Below are positions 52,447 through 60,192 of a stretch of 64,000 nt of DNA, in pieces (the stretch's first letter is position 1; each line of letters starts with the position of its first letter). Below the pieces are notes generated by a model, which was given only the letters and a program-made list of their open reading frames with translations, made no database searches and was not told where the DNA came from. A program made the position numbers and the translations under genes. Origin of the DNA: Thaumarchaeota archaeon SCGC AAA007-O23 (GTDB lineage: Archaea > Thermoproteota > Nitrososphaeria > Nitrososphaerales > Nitrosopumilaceae); the NCBI GenBank assembly GCA_000402075.1, contig ARWO01000032.1, forward strand, positions 153,387 through 217,386, given 5' to 3'.

Positions 52447-52560
52447 TTAACAATCTAATCTTAGTGTGCCATTACAAATTATATTAAAAACAGTCGGAAT
52501 AAAAAATGCAGATATAAAAATTGCAAGTGAAATAACAATGATTTTTTGTATTATACGCAT
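52447..52560 (-). CDS. Single-span membrane peptide with cysteines, 37 aa
   Basis: The ORF begins MRIIQKIIVISLAIFISAFF and continues IPTVFNIICNGTLRLDC. The plan (basic start, one span, short tail with two Cys) is the same as the peptide at 50599, though the sequence is different. The remaining gap 52561-52846 has no ORF I can support; it holds a GTTCT/AGAAC hairpin and a CATGAATTCATG palindrome. Confidence 0.4.
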   Translation of the reverse strand: MRIIQKIIVISLAIFISAFFIPTVFNIICNGTLRLDC

Positions 52561-52846
52561 AAGAAATTTCTGATACGACTAAACAATATTTGTTGCTATG
52601 ATGAATTAAACCACCTAAAGTTACAATTTGGTAGTTTGATCTTTACGATTGATTTATTCCTGAATATCCACAATTTTTAAGATGAGAATATGTCTACATA
52701 ATGCTGATGATTATAGAAGTGGTTCTCTCTGACTTCCTAAGAGTATGATGAGTTCGTTCTGTTAGAACGCCGAATTATGAAGCATGAATTCATGTCAAAC
52801 GTTTTTGAGTAGATCAGTATGTATAGTGTGGTGTTTTGTACTAGAT

Positions 52847-52996
52847 ATGAAATACAAATGTAGAACTTGCCTAACAACCTGTACTGATATTATAGAACAT
52901 ATCAAAAAAGTACATGGTTTTTCAGAACGATACATAGAAGATTCACTAAAATCAAATACAAACAGTTACAAAAATTCTTTTGAGATAATAAAATAA
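52847..52996 (+). CDS. C2H2 zinc-finger microprotein, 49 aa (paralogue of 31731)
   Basis: The ORF begins MKYKCRTCLTTCTD and continues EHIKKVHGFS, giving C5, C8, H18, H23. It matches the ORF at 31731 along its full length, including the end YKNSFEIIK. ATG 52847 is chosen because the paralogue starts at the same residue; the upstream open frame has poor composition. Confidence 0.75.
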   Translation: MKYKCRTCLTTCTDIIEHIKKVHGFSERYIEDSLKSNTNSYKNSFEIIK

Positions 52997-53022
52997 GTTA
53001 TCCGTCCTGCTGCGTTACCATT

Positions 53023-53103
53023 TTACGCTTTTTTCACACATGGCTTTGAATGGAGGATTAACTTTTTTCCACAAATTTTACAGTAGTGTCTTGATGTGTT
53101 CAT
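53023..53103 (-). CDS. Possible zinc microprotein, 26 aa
   Basis: The ORF encodes MNTSRHYCKICGKKLILHSK and ends PCVKKA. CxxC plus H and C could bind zinc. It lies between the zinc-finger gene and psmA. Its short length makes it uncertain. Confidence 0.3.
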   Translation of the reverse strand: MNTSRHYCKICGKKLILHSKPCVKKA

Positions 53104-53142
53104 GATGGTTGTTTAACTCACTAATTTCGATATAATGCTAAA

Positions 53143-53150
53143 CTTAAATT
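53143..53150 (+). promoter_or_regulatory. TATA-like box of psmA
   Basis: CTTAAATT is centred about 30 bases before the psmA start, consistent with a leaderless or nearly leaderless transcript. Confidence 0.45.
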
Positions 53151-53178
53151 AAACTTTCTGCGATTCTCAATTGAATTG

Positions 53179-53913
53179 ATGCCATCACAACAGGGTTATG
53201 ATCGAGCAATTACTGTTTTTTCACCAGATGGAAGATTGTATCAAGTTGAATATGCGATTGAAACAGTAAAAAGAGGAACTATCGCTCTTGGTATTAAAAC
53301 AAAATATGGTATTATATTTGCAGCAGACGAAAAACCAAGAAAATTCCAGGTTGTAGAAGATTCACAAAAATTATTCAAGGTTGACCAACATATCGGGATT
53401 GCAGCAGCGGGCTATATTCCAGATGCACGCGGTCAAGTAACTGACGCAAGATTTTTTTCACAGAGTAGTAAGATAGTTTATGATGAATCTGTAAGTGTTG
53501 AAGCTGTTGCAAAACATATAGCTGATCAATGTCAACAGTATACTCAATATGCTGGAGCTAGACCAATTGGTGTAGCATTAATTATTGGAGGAATAGATGA
53601 AAATGGGAATTCGTTATTTTTAACTGACCCTAGTGGAGCATATGTTCCATATAACGCGGTTGCAATTGGTGCATATTCAGATAAGGTTACAGAATTTTTG
53701 ATAAAAGAATACAAATCAGAAATGACATTAGAAGAATCTAAAATATTAGCCGTCGCTGCAATTAATTTAGTAAGTGATGATACAAGTAATTCTGAACGAA
53801 TTAAAATTTGTCAGATTAAATCTGATACTAAACGATTTGAGGTTGTAGATAAAAATCAGGTTACAGATTTACTACGATCTGCAACAGAAAAATATCATAT
53901 TGAAAAAAAGTAA
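53179..53913 (+). CDS. psmA: Proteasome alpha subunit
   Basis: The alpha subunit forms the outer rings of the 20S proteasome. It begins QGYDRAITVFSPDGRLYQVEYA, the alpha signature that includes the gate-forming YDR segment, and continues with the Ntn-hydrolase fold. ATG 53179 is preferred to the TTG one codon earlier. It is 244 residues. The beta subunit is not in the window. Confidence 0.95.
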   Translation: MPSQQGYDRAITVFSPDGRLYQVEYAIETVKRGTIALGIKTKYGIIFAADEKPRKFQVVEDSQKLFKVDQHIGIAAAGYIPDARGQVTDARFFSQSSKIVYDESVSVEAVAKHIADQCQQYTQYAGARPIGVALIIGGIDENGNSLFLTDPSGAYVPYNAVAIGAYSDKVTEFLIKEYKSEMTLEESKILAVAAINLVSDDTSNSERIKICQIKSDTKRFEVVDKNQVTDLLRSATEKYHIEKK

Positions 53914-53950
53914 TCATTATAGTTTTGTAATTATGGAGCAATGTTAGTTA

Positions 53951-54766
53951 TTGAATTTATCAATTGCTATACCTGATTCATCACTACTAGATGAATCAAC
54001 CATATTAAATAAAACTAAAAAAATATCAATAATTGCAAGAGCATGTGCAATTTTTAAAATAAATCAGATTTTTATTTACCAAGATGGAAAACAGAATAAA
54101 AATGATTCAGCGCTTTTATCAACATCATTAAAATATTTAGAAACACCACAATATTTTCGTAAAGAGATATTTCCAAAAACACAATTACTGAAATATGCTG
54201 GTGTACTACAACCGCTGAATATTTCTAGTCATATAACAACATCAAATCAAAAAATGATAAAAACAGGTGATGTACGTGATGCACTAATTATAGACTACAA
54301 GGGAAGAAAATTTCTAAACATTGGGACAAACAAACTTATTCAATATTTTGGAAAAATGAAATCTGGTACAAGAATTGCTATACAAATTAAAACTACACAA
54401 CCGGAACTTACAGCAAAAGAGATTTCAAGAGAAGATATTAAAGATTATTGGGGATACAGTGTAAAAGAAAGATCTAATTTACTTTCTATTTTATCAACAT
54501 GGAAAGGCAAAATAATTCTAACGTCAAAAAAAGGAAAAAATTTTACCACATTAGACGCAAAAAAAATGACTGAGACAAATGAACCAATACTTATTGTGTT
54601 TGGAACTACGAATAAGGGAATTCATGATATTTTAGGTACTGATATTAAGAAAATTCAAAATTCTAAGATCTTCAACTTTTTCCCAAATCAAGCAACACAA
54701 ACTGTACGTCTTGAAGAAGCAATATTAGGAATATTATCAATAATTAACATTCTTAATTATAATTAA
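53951..54766 (+). CDS. SPOUT-fold RNA methyltransferase (COG2106 type)
   Basis: The protein begins LSIAIPDSSLLDESTILNKTKKISIIARACAIF, the conserved start of the archaeal/eukaryotic SPOUT family related to SPOUT1. It has an OB-like insert and a C-terminal knot region (PILIVFGTTNKGIHDIL). In archaea this gene commonly precedes rpl3, as here, which suggests rRNA modification. It starts with TTG 53951. Confidence 0.82.
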   Translation: MNLSIAIPDSSLLDESTILNKTKKISIIARACAIFKINQIFIYQDGKQNKNDSALLSTSLKYLETPQYFRKEIFPKTQLLKYAGVLQPLNISSHITTSNQKMIKTGDVRDALIIDYKGRKFLNIGTNKLIQYFGKMKSGTRIAIQIKTTQPELTAKEISREDIKDYWGYSVKERSNLLSILSTWKGKIILTSKKGKNFTTLDAKKMTETNEPILIVFGTTNKGIHDILGTDIKKIQNSKIFNFFPNQATQTVRLEEAILGILSIINILNYN

Positions 54767-54824
54767 TATCTAGTATTGAACCATCTAAAATAATGGTTGC
54801 AAAAAAAAATTTTTGATTTTGGCG

Positions 54825-54902
54825 ATGGCAGTTGGGTTTGTTGGGCTTGCTTTAGGAAGTTACACAATATTTTTGTCAATTAATAATATCATTAAACCAT
54901 AA
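54825..54902 (+). CDS. Single-span membrane peptide, 25 aa, near a broken frame
   Basis: The ORF from ATG 54825 encodes MAVGFVGLALGSYTIFLSIN and ends NIIKP. Upstream, ATG 54793 opens MVAKKNF and stops after a nine-base A run; one more A would join both into a 36-residue peptide of usual plan (basic start plus span). An in-frame TTG at 54813 is another start option. Confidence 0.35.
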   Translation: MAVGFVGLALGSYTIFLSINNIIKP

Positions 54903-54940
54903 GATCTATTACAACAAAAAACAATTAAAATTCTAGTAAG

Positions 54941-54947
54941 TATATAA
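54941..54947 (+). promoter_or_regulatory. TATA box of the ribosomal protein operon
   Basis: TATATAA is centred about 31 bases before the rpl3 ATG at 54975. It is the only clear promoter element ahead of the operon. Confidence 0.55.
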
Positions 54948-54974
54948 TGGGGTTAACGACTTTTTTCGTTTGTT

Positions 54975-55967
54975 ATGGGTCATAGAAGACATAGTGCACC
55001 ACGTAGAGGTAGTCTTGCATACCTACCTAGAAGTAGAGCTAAAAGTTTTGAAGCCAGAATTAGAGCATGGCCTAAAGTTAACTCAGAGGAACCAAAATTA
55101 TTGGTGCATGCAGGATTCAAAGCAGGATGTGTACAAATAGTAAATATTGACGATCGTGAAAAAACACCCAACTATGGAAAGCAGCTTGTTAGCCTTGGTA
55201 CAGTAATTGTTACACCACCTGTTCTGATTGTAGGGATAAGAGGGTATTCAAAAGATCAAAATGGTAAGCATGCACAATTTGATTTGTATGCTGATAATCT
55301 ACCAAAAAATATTTCTCAATTATTCAAGATAAAAAATAAGGAAGGTTTGTTAGAATATTCAGAAAAAACATTTAAAAAAATTAAAGAAATTTATGCCATA
55401 ATTGCTGTTATTCCTAGAAATGCTGGTTTAGAACAAAAAAAACCATATGTTTTTGAAGCAGCTGTAAAGGGCGGAGATATTAAAAAACAATTTACATTTG
55501 TGAAAGACATTTTAGGTAAAGAAGTAAAAATTGATCAAGTTTTTGAATCAGGTGACACTATTGATGCAGCTGCAATTACTAAGGGTAAAGGTTGGCAAGG
55601 TCCTATTACAAGAATGGGAGTGAAAAAGAAACAACATAAATCAAGAAAAAGTGTTAGAGAAGTAGGTTCACTTGGTCCTATATCACCACAATATGTAATG
55701 TACACTGTACCTAGAGGAGGTCAACATGGTCTTCATCAAAGAATAGAATACGATAAAAAAATTATGGTTATGGATAATACTGAAAATATAAAATATGAAA
55801 TAAATCCAAAAGGCGGTTTCAAGCATTTTGGAAATGTTAACGGGGATTTTATTATAGTACGTGGGTCTGTGCCAGGAACCTATAAGAGATTAATTAAATT
55901 ACGAACACAGATACGAAACATGCCAAAAAAGATAACCAAACCAAATATTTTAGAGGTTGTTGTCTAA
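54975..55967 (+). CDS. rpl3: 50S ribosomal protein L3
   Basis: L3 (uL3) organises the peptidyl transferase region. The start MGHRRHSAPRRGSLAYLPR and the later GKGWQGPITRMGVKKKQHKSRKS (in part) are typical of archaeal L3. At 330 residues it has archaeal length. It is the first gene of the operon; rpl4 overlaps by one base. Confidence 0.96.
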   Translation: MGHRRHSAPRRGSLAYLPRSRAKSFEARIRAWPKVNSEEPKLLVHAGFKAGCVQIVNIDDREKTPNYGKQLVSLGTVIVTPPVLIVGIRGYSKDQNGKHAQFDLYADNLPKNISQLFKIKNKEGLLEYSEKTFKKIKEIYAIIAVIPRNAGLEQKKPYVFEAAVKGGDIKKQFTFVKDILGKEVKIDQVFESGDTIDAAAITKGKGWQGPITRMGVKKKQHKSRKSVREVGSLGPISPQYVMYTVPRGGQHGLHQRIEYDKKIMVMDNTENIKYEINPKGGFKHFGNVNGDFIIVRGSVPGTYKRLIKLRTQIRNMPKKITKPNILEVVV

Positions 55968-56779
55968 TGAATGTCCCAACATTTACCATAAATGGAACAA
56001 AAGAAGATGATGTAGAACTGCCATTAGTGTTTTCAACCTTATTTAGAAAAGATTTGATCAGTAAATCATTTACTCACCTGACTTCACATAAATTTCAACC
56101 ACAGGGAACACATCCAACAGCTGGTATGGATGTTGTTGCAAGATCGAATGACCCACCAACTGGTCAGGGAAGATCAAGAATTGCTAAGATGCGTGGAGGC
56201 GGAGGTGGACGTCAAGGTGAAGCTGGTGGAGTAGGCTCAGTGAAAGGTGGAAGACAAGCACATCCTCCTAAAGTGCAAAAGGTAATTTTTAAGAAATTAA
56301 ATAAAAAAGAAAATAAACTTGCGTTATGTTCAGCAATAGCTGCAACGCAATCAAAAGAAATTATTAAATCAAGAGGACACAAAATTGAAAATCTAAAAAC
56401 ATTTCCTATTGTTATATCCGATGATATAGAATCTATTACAAAAACTAAAGAGGCGTTAAAAATATTAGATTCTTTAAATTTAATGCAAGATGTTGATAGA
56501 TTAAAATCACGAAAAGCTAGGTCTGGAAAATCTTTACTGCGGGGAAGAGGTGCAAAAATTGGTAAAAGTGTATTATTTGTTGTATCAAACTCAAAACTAT
56601 TGTCAAATGCGTGTGGTGCAATTCCTGGAGTTGATGCGCGTGCGGCTAAAGATTTGAGTGTTTTAGATCTGGCTCCAGGCGGAGCACCAATTAGATTAGT
56701 TGTATACTCAAAAAGTGCATTAAAAGAAATTGAAAAAATTAAGTCGCCTCATTTAGAATTACTGGTGAATGATATATGA
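55967..56779 (+). CDS. rpl4: 50S ribosomal protein L4
   Basis: uL4 shows the loop RSRIAKMRGGGGGRQGEAGG (exit-tunnel extension) and the closing block GVDARAAKDLSVLDLAPGG. It is 270 residues. Its first base overlaps the rpl3 stop, and rpl23 overlaps its end by 4 bases. Confidence 0.95.
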   Translation: MNVPTFTINGTKEDDVELPLVFSTLFRKDLISKSFTHLTSHKFQPQGTHPTAGMDVVARSNDPPTGQGRSRIAKMRGGGGGRQGEAGGVGSVKGGRQAHPPKVQKVIFKKLNKKENKLALCSAIAATQSKEIIKSRGHKIENLKTFPIVISDDIESITKTKEALKILDSLNLMQDVDRLKSRKARSGKSLLRGRGAKIGKSVLFVVSNSKLLSNACGAIPGVDARAAKDLSVLDLAPGGAPIRLVVYSKSALKEIEKIKSPHLELLVNDI

Positions 56780-57042
56780 AAGTAAGACTTGCAAATAAAA
56801 TTATTCTAAATCCATACATTACAGAAAAAACATTTGAGTTAGTAGAAACTGAAAAAAAAATTTGCTTCATTGTAGAAAAAACATCTACAAAATTGGCAAT
56901 AAAAGATGCAATAAATACTCTTTATGAACAAAAAGCTATAGCAGTTAATACAGCAAGAACAATTTATGGCAAAAAAGCATTTGTGGAATTTGAAACTGTT
57001 GACATTGCAAGAGATTTGGCAACCAAAATAGGAATGCTATAA
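56776..57042 (+). CDS. rpl23: 50S ribosomal protein L23
   Basis: uL23 sits at the tunnel exit and binds SRP. It has NPYITEKTFELVETEKKICF and KLAIKDAINTLYEQKAIAVNT. It is 88 residues. In most archaea rpl2 follows; here the next full gene is rps19. Confidence 0.95.
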   Translation: MKVRLANKIILNPYITEKTFELVETEKKICFIVEKTSTKLAIKDAINTLYEQKAIAVNTARTIYGKKAFVEFETVDIARDLATKIGML

Positions 57043-57043
57043 T

Positions 57044-57085
57044 ATGGACCAAAAAACGTCTTTAACAGAAAAATGGTGGAAATGA
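57044..57085 (+). other. 13-codon ORF ending directly at the rps19 start
   Basis: ATG 57044 opens MDQKTSLTEKWWK and ends in TGA at 57083-57085. The next codon, TTG 57086, is the rps19 start in the same frame. It may be a leader peptide, a relic of a longer S19 N-terminus or a readthrough site. Confidence 0.35.
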
Positions 57086-57481
57086 TTGGTTAAACAATTT
57101 ACGTATCGTGGATTATCGCAAAAAGAATTAGAAGAAGTGCCATTAGAAAAATTGCTTAAATTATTTCCTGCACGTGCCAGAAGATCATTAACCAGAGGAA
57201 TAAACGATGGTAAAAGAAAATTGATTGAAGAGATTAAAGCCACAAAAGCGGGCAAACTAAAGACTGTCATTAACACTCATCTTCGTGATTTGCTTGTTTT
57301 ACCATATATGGTAGGTGTAACCGTAAATGTTTTTTCAGGTAAAGAATTTGTTCCTGTAACTATAACTACGGAAATGGTTGGGCATTATTTAGGAGAATAT
57401 GTGATTACAAATAAACGTGTAAGTCATGGCGCGCCAGGAGTAGGAGCATCAAGATCTAGCTTGTATGTGCCATTAAAGTGA
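57086..57481 (+). CDS. rps19: 30S ribosomal protein S19
   Basis: uS19 lies in the head of the small subunit. The protein shows KQFTYRGLSQKELEEVPLEKLLKLFPARARRSLTRG (in part) and the end SHGAPGVGASRSS. It starts with TTG after an in-frame TGA. A GGTGG stretch about 10 bases upstream may act as a ribosome-binding site. Confidence 0.93.
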   Translation: MVKQFTYRGLSQKELEEVPLEKLLKLFPARARRSLTRGINDGKRKLIEEIKATKAGKLKTVINTHLRDLLVLPYMVGVTVNVFSGKEFVPVTITTEMVGHYLGEYVITNKRVSHGAPGVGASRSSLYVPLK

Positions 57482-57486
57482 GAAAT

Positions 57487-57945
57487 ATGCCTCAACGTCA
57501 TTATGCCTTTCAATATTTTGATGCGACTAAACATGTTCGTGCTGCGATAAGAGAAAAAACAATTTCTCACAAACATGCTAGAGAAATAGCTACTGCCATG
57601 AAGGGATTATCACTTGAAAAAGCTAGAGACTATCTGATTGATGTAACAAATTTTAAACGAAGTATTCCGTTTGGAAGATATAAGAACCAAGTGGGACATA
57701 GATCTGACCCTGGAACAATGTCGGGTAGATATCCACAAAAAGCCGCAACAGAAATTTTAAAATTATTAGATAATTTAGAATCAAATGCAGAATACAAAGG
57801 AATGGATTTGGATAGACTCAAAATAATAAATGCGACTGTACATAAGGGCAGATTGCTCAAACGATTTACACCACGAGCAATGGGTAGATCTTCAGCTAAA
57901 AATGATGCGATGACTCATGTAGAGATTGTTGCACAAGAGGCATAA
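57487..57945 (+). CDS. rpl22: 50S ribosomal protein L22
   Basis: uL22 has the loop FKRSIPFGRYKNQVGHR and the end RAMGRSSAKNDAMTHVEIV. ATG 57487 gives MPQRHYAF; an in-frame GTG at 57478 overlaps the rps19 stop. The start cannot be settled from the sequence alone. Confidence 0.94.
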   Translation: MPQRHYAFQYFDATKHVRAAIREKTISHKHAREIATAMKGLSLEKARDYLIDVTNFKRSIPFGRYKNQVGHRSDPGTMSGRYPQKAATEILKLLDNLESNAEYKGMDLDRLKIINATVHKGRLLKRFTPRAMGRSSAKNDAMTHVEIVAQEA

Positions 57946-57948
57946 CAA

Positions 57949-58677
57949 ATGACACAACTAAAAAATGTAATCAAGGATAATTATAATATGATGCTTCTTA
58001 ATGATTTTCTTCGAGAAGAGATTAAAGAGGCTGGATTTCATAAAGTTGAAGTTGCAAAAACTCCTTCTGGAACAAGAATTACACTTTATGTTACTAGACC
58101 AGGAATTGTTATAGGCAGAAAAGGATCAGGTATTAAACAGCTAACAGAAAAAGTTGAATCAGACTTCGGGTTCAAAGATCCTCAAATTTCAGTTGAAGAG
58201 ATTCAAAAGGCAGAATTATCACCAAATGTAATGTGTAACAGAATGGCAGCGCACATTGAACGTGGAACCGCATTTAGAAGAGCGACTATGTGGACAATGA
58301 ATCAAATAATGGAATCTGGTGCACTGGGTGTTCAAATAACAATTTCCGGAAAATTACGTGGTGATCGTTCCGCTTTTGAAAAACACGTACAAGGTGTTCT
58401 TCCAAGAGCTGGTGATTATGCAAAAAATGTAGTTTCTGAAGATATTGTTCACGTAAAAACGAAGATGGGATTAATTGGAATCAGAATTAGAATTGCAAAC
58501 AAAGAAAAAATAGTTCCTGAATTTAAAATGGAAGAAACATTAAAGCCAGAAACTGAAGAAACGAAAGAAATGGAACAAAAAGATGTAGCAAAAACTGAAT
58601 CAGAGCAAATAAAAATTGAAGGGGAAAAAATGAAATCACTTGTAACTTTAGAGGAAGAAGAGCAGAGGCTAAAATAA
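57949..58677 (+). CDS. rps3: 30S ribosomal protein S3
   Basis: uS3 contains a KH domain with [17 protein letters not shown] and the C-terminal domain with [20 protein letters not shown] (in part). The last 40 residues are a charged E/K tail beyond the core. Length is 242 residues. Its stop overlaps the rpl29 start. Confidence 0.95.
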   Translation: MTQLKNVIKDNYNMMLLNDFLREEIKEAGFHKVEVAKTPSGTRITLYVTRPGIVIGRKGSGIKQLTEKVESDFGFKDPQISVEEIQKAELSPNVMCNRMAAHIERGTAFRRATMWTMNQIMESGALGVQITISGKLRGDRSAFEKHVQGVLPRAGDYAKNVVSEDIVHVKTKMGLIGIRIRIANKEKIVPEFKMEETLKPETEETKEMEQKDVAKTESEQIKIEGEKMKSLVTLEEEEQRLK

Positions 58678-58880
58678 TGGTGCGGTTAAGAAATAAAGCA
58701 ATCATAGAAATGAATGAAAAAGATCTATATGATAGACTGAAACAAATTCGTGCAGATCTTTTTAAACTTAATGTAGAATCAAAAAAAGGCACGCTACGAA
58801 AAGAAAGCGGTAAGCTTAAGCCACATCGAAAAAATATTGCAAGAATACTGACTAGGATTAATGAGTTGAAAAAGAAATGA
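58677..58880 (+). CDS. rpl29: 50S ribosomal protein L29
   Basis: uL29 is a two-helix protein at the tunnel exit. It has MNEKDLYDRLKQIRADLFKL and KPHRKNIARILTRINELKKK. Length is 67 residues. In many archaea the RNase P subunit gene rnp1 lies after it; here rps17 follows with a 4-base overlap. Confidence 0.93.
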   Translation: MVRLRNKAIIEMNEKDLYDRLKQIRADLFKLNVESKKGTLRKESGKLKPHRKNIARILTRINELKKK

Positions 58881-59206
58881 CGAAGAATATAGGATTACCA
58901 GTAAAGGAACCAAAGGAAAAAGCAGTAGAAAACGAAAGTAATAACCCATTTAATGGTTCTTTGACAATACGCGGCAAACTGTTTGAAGGAATTGTTATAA
59001 ATGCAAAAGCAAAAGGAACCGCTGTTATTCAAAAGGAATCTCCAATTTATTTCACAAAATTTAAAAGATTTGGACGAAGCAAAAATAAAATTCATGCACA
59101 TGTTCCATCTAACTTGAATGTACAAGTAGGAGATTATGTTGTAGCTGCTGAATGTAGACCGATCTCAAAATCAGTTTCTTTTGTTGTTGTTGAGGTTAAA
59201 TCATAA
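58877..59206 (+). CDS. rps17: 30S ribosomal protein S17
   Basis: uS17 is an OB-fold protein. It shows GSLTIRGKLFEGIVINAKAKGTAVIQ (in part), YFTKFKRFGRSKNKIHAH and GDYVVAAECRPISKSVSFVVV. The 25-residue N-terminal extension is polar. Starts and stops overlap its neighbours. Confidence 0.94.
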   Translation: MTKNIGLPVKEPKEKAVENESNNPFNGSLTIRGKLFEGIVINAKAKGTAVIQKESPIYFTKFKRFGRSKNKIHAHVPSNLNVQVGDYVVAAECRPISKSVSFVVVEVKS

Positions 59207-59643
59207 TGTCACAGGGAAGAAGCCGTGGAAAAGCTTCCAAAGGTGTTGTAGAATTTAGACCGCGTGTGACCAGAGTCATTCCAGTTGGTGCACAGATTGT
59301 ATGTGCTGATAATTCCGGTGCTAAAATACTGGAAGTTGTTAACGTTCACAAATACCACACAAGACTATCAAGGTTGCCCGCTGGGGCAGTTGGTGACTTT
59401 TGTAATGTTGTTGTAAAAAAAGGACCTGCAGAGTTAAGAAAACAAGTACATGGCGCAGTTATTATCAGACAAAAATACGCAATCAGAAGATTAAATGGAG
59501 TAAGAGTGTCATTCGAAGATAATGCAGCTGTGATAATTACATCTGATGGCGAACTTAAAGGAACTGACATTAAAGGCCCTGTAGCTGTAGAAGCATCTGA
59601 AAAATGGCCAAGAATAGCTAACCTGGCATCAATGGTGATCTAG
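59206..59643 (+). CDS. rpl14: 50S ribosomal protein L14
   Basis: uL14 is the most conserved protein here: GAQIVCADNSGAKILEVVNV (first block), GAVIIRQKYAIRRLNGVRVSFEDNA (in part) and the end EKWPRIANLASMVI. Length is 145 residues. Its start overlaps the rps17 stop by one base. Confidence 0.95.
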   Translation: MSQGRSRGKASKGVVEFRPRVTRVIPVGAQIVCADNSGAKILEVVNVHKYHTRLSRLPAGAVGDFCNVVVKKGPAELRKQVHGAVIIRQKYAIRRLNGVRVSFEDNAAVIITSDGELKGTDIKGPVAVEASEKWPRIANLASMVI

Positions 59644-60192
59644 ATGAAACCGACCAAAATTAGAAATAGGAAAATTTATCGAGCTATGAACCAAACTGTG
59701 AGTAAACAAATTTGTGCTACACTATCAAAAGATCTACGTAAAAAATATCCGCGACGTAGTGCTAGAATTATGATTGATGATACAGTCAAAGTGATACGTG
59801 GTGAATACAAGGGTCTTACTGGTAAAGTTGCTAAAATCTCAACTGAAAGTAACAGTATTGCTATAGAAGGCAATAAAAAAGAAAAATTGAAAGGTGAAAA
59901 AGTTGATGTGTACATTCATTCTACAAATACGATTATAACATCATTAAATACGGATGATAAATGGCGTGTCAAAATATTAGAAAAAAAATCAAAATCAAAG
60001 ATTAAAGCAATGAAAGAAGAGGCTAAAAATAAAAGTGAAGTTAAATCAGCAGATAAAAAGAAAAGTGAAGTTAAATCAGCAGATAAAAAGAAAAGTGAAG
60101 TTAAATCAGCAGATAAAAAGAAAAGTGAAGTTAAATCAGCAGATAAAATGAAAGATCTCAAAGATGGTGTTAAGGACAGGGTGAAAAAATAA
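59644..60192 (+). CDS. rpl24: 50S ribosomal protein L24 with repetitive C-terminal tail
   Basis: uL24 has the KOW motif DDTVKVIRGEYKGLTGKVAKI near residues 47-67. The usual archaeal protein ends near residue 120, but this one runs to 182. The added tail has four copies of KSEVKSADKK, encoded by four almost identical 30-base DNA repeats. The tail is highly charged and probably disordered. The gene directly follows rpl14 and overlaps rps4e by one base. Confidence 0.93.
   Translation: MKPTKIRNRKIYRAMNQTVSKQICATLSKDLRKKYPRRSARIMIDDTVKVIRGEYKGLTGKVAKISTESNSIAIEGNKKEKLKGEKVDVYIHSTNTIITSLNTDDKWRVKILEKKSKSKIKAMKEEAKNKSEVKSADKKKSEVKSADKKKSEVKSADKKKSEVKSADKMKDLKDGVKDRVKK
60031..60150 (+). repeat. Four 30-base tandem repeats in rpl24
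   Basis: Copies begin at 60031, 60061, 60091 and 60121. The first three are identical, and the last differs only near its end. The repeat keeps the reading frame, so it expands the L24 tail in 10-residue steps. Confidence 0.9.

Noticed and set aside
52784..52846. Upstream extension of the zinc-finger gene at 52847
   Set aside because: The paralogue at 31731 starts at the residue encoded at 52847; the extension has unusual composition.
60031..60150. 30-base repeats as a CRISPR array
   Set aside because: The repeats are directly tandem with no spacers and lie in frame inside rpl24.
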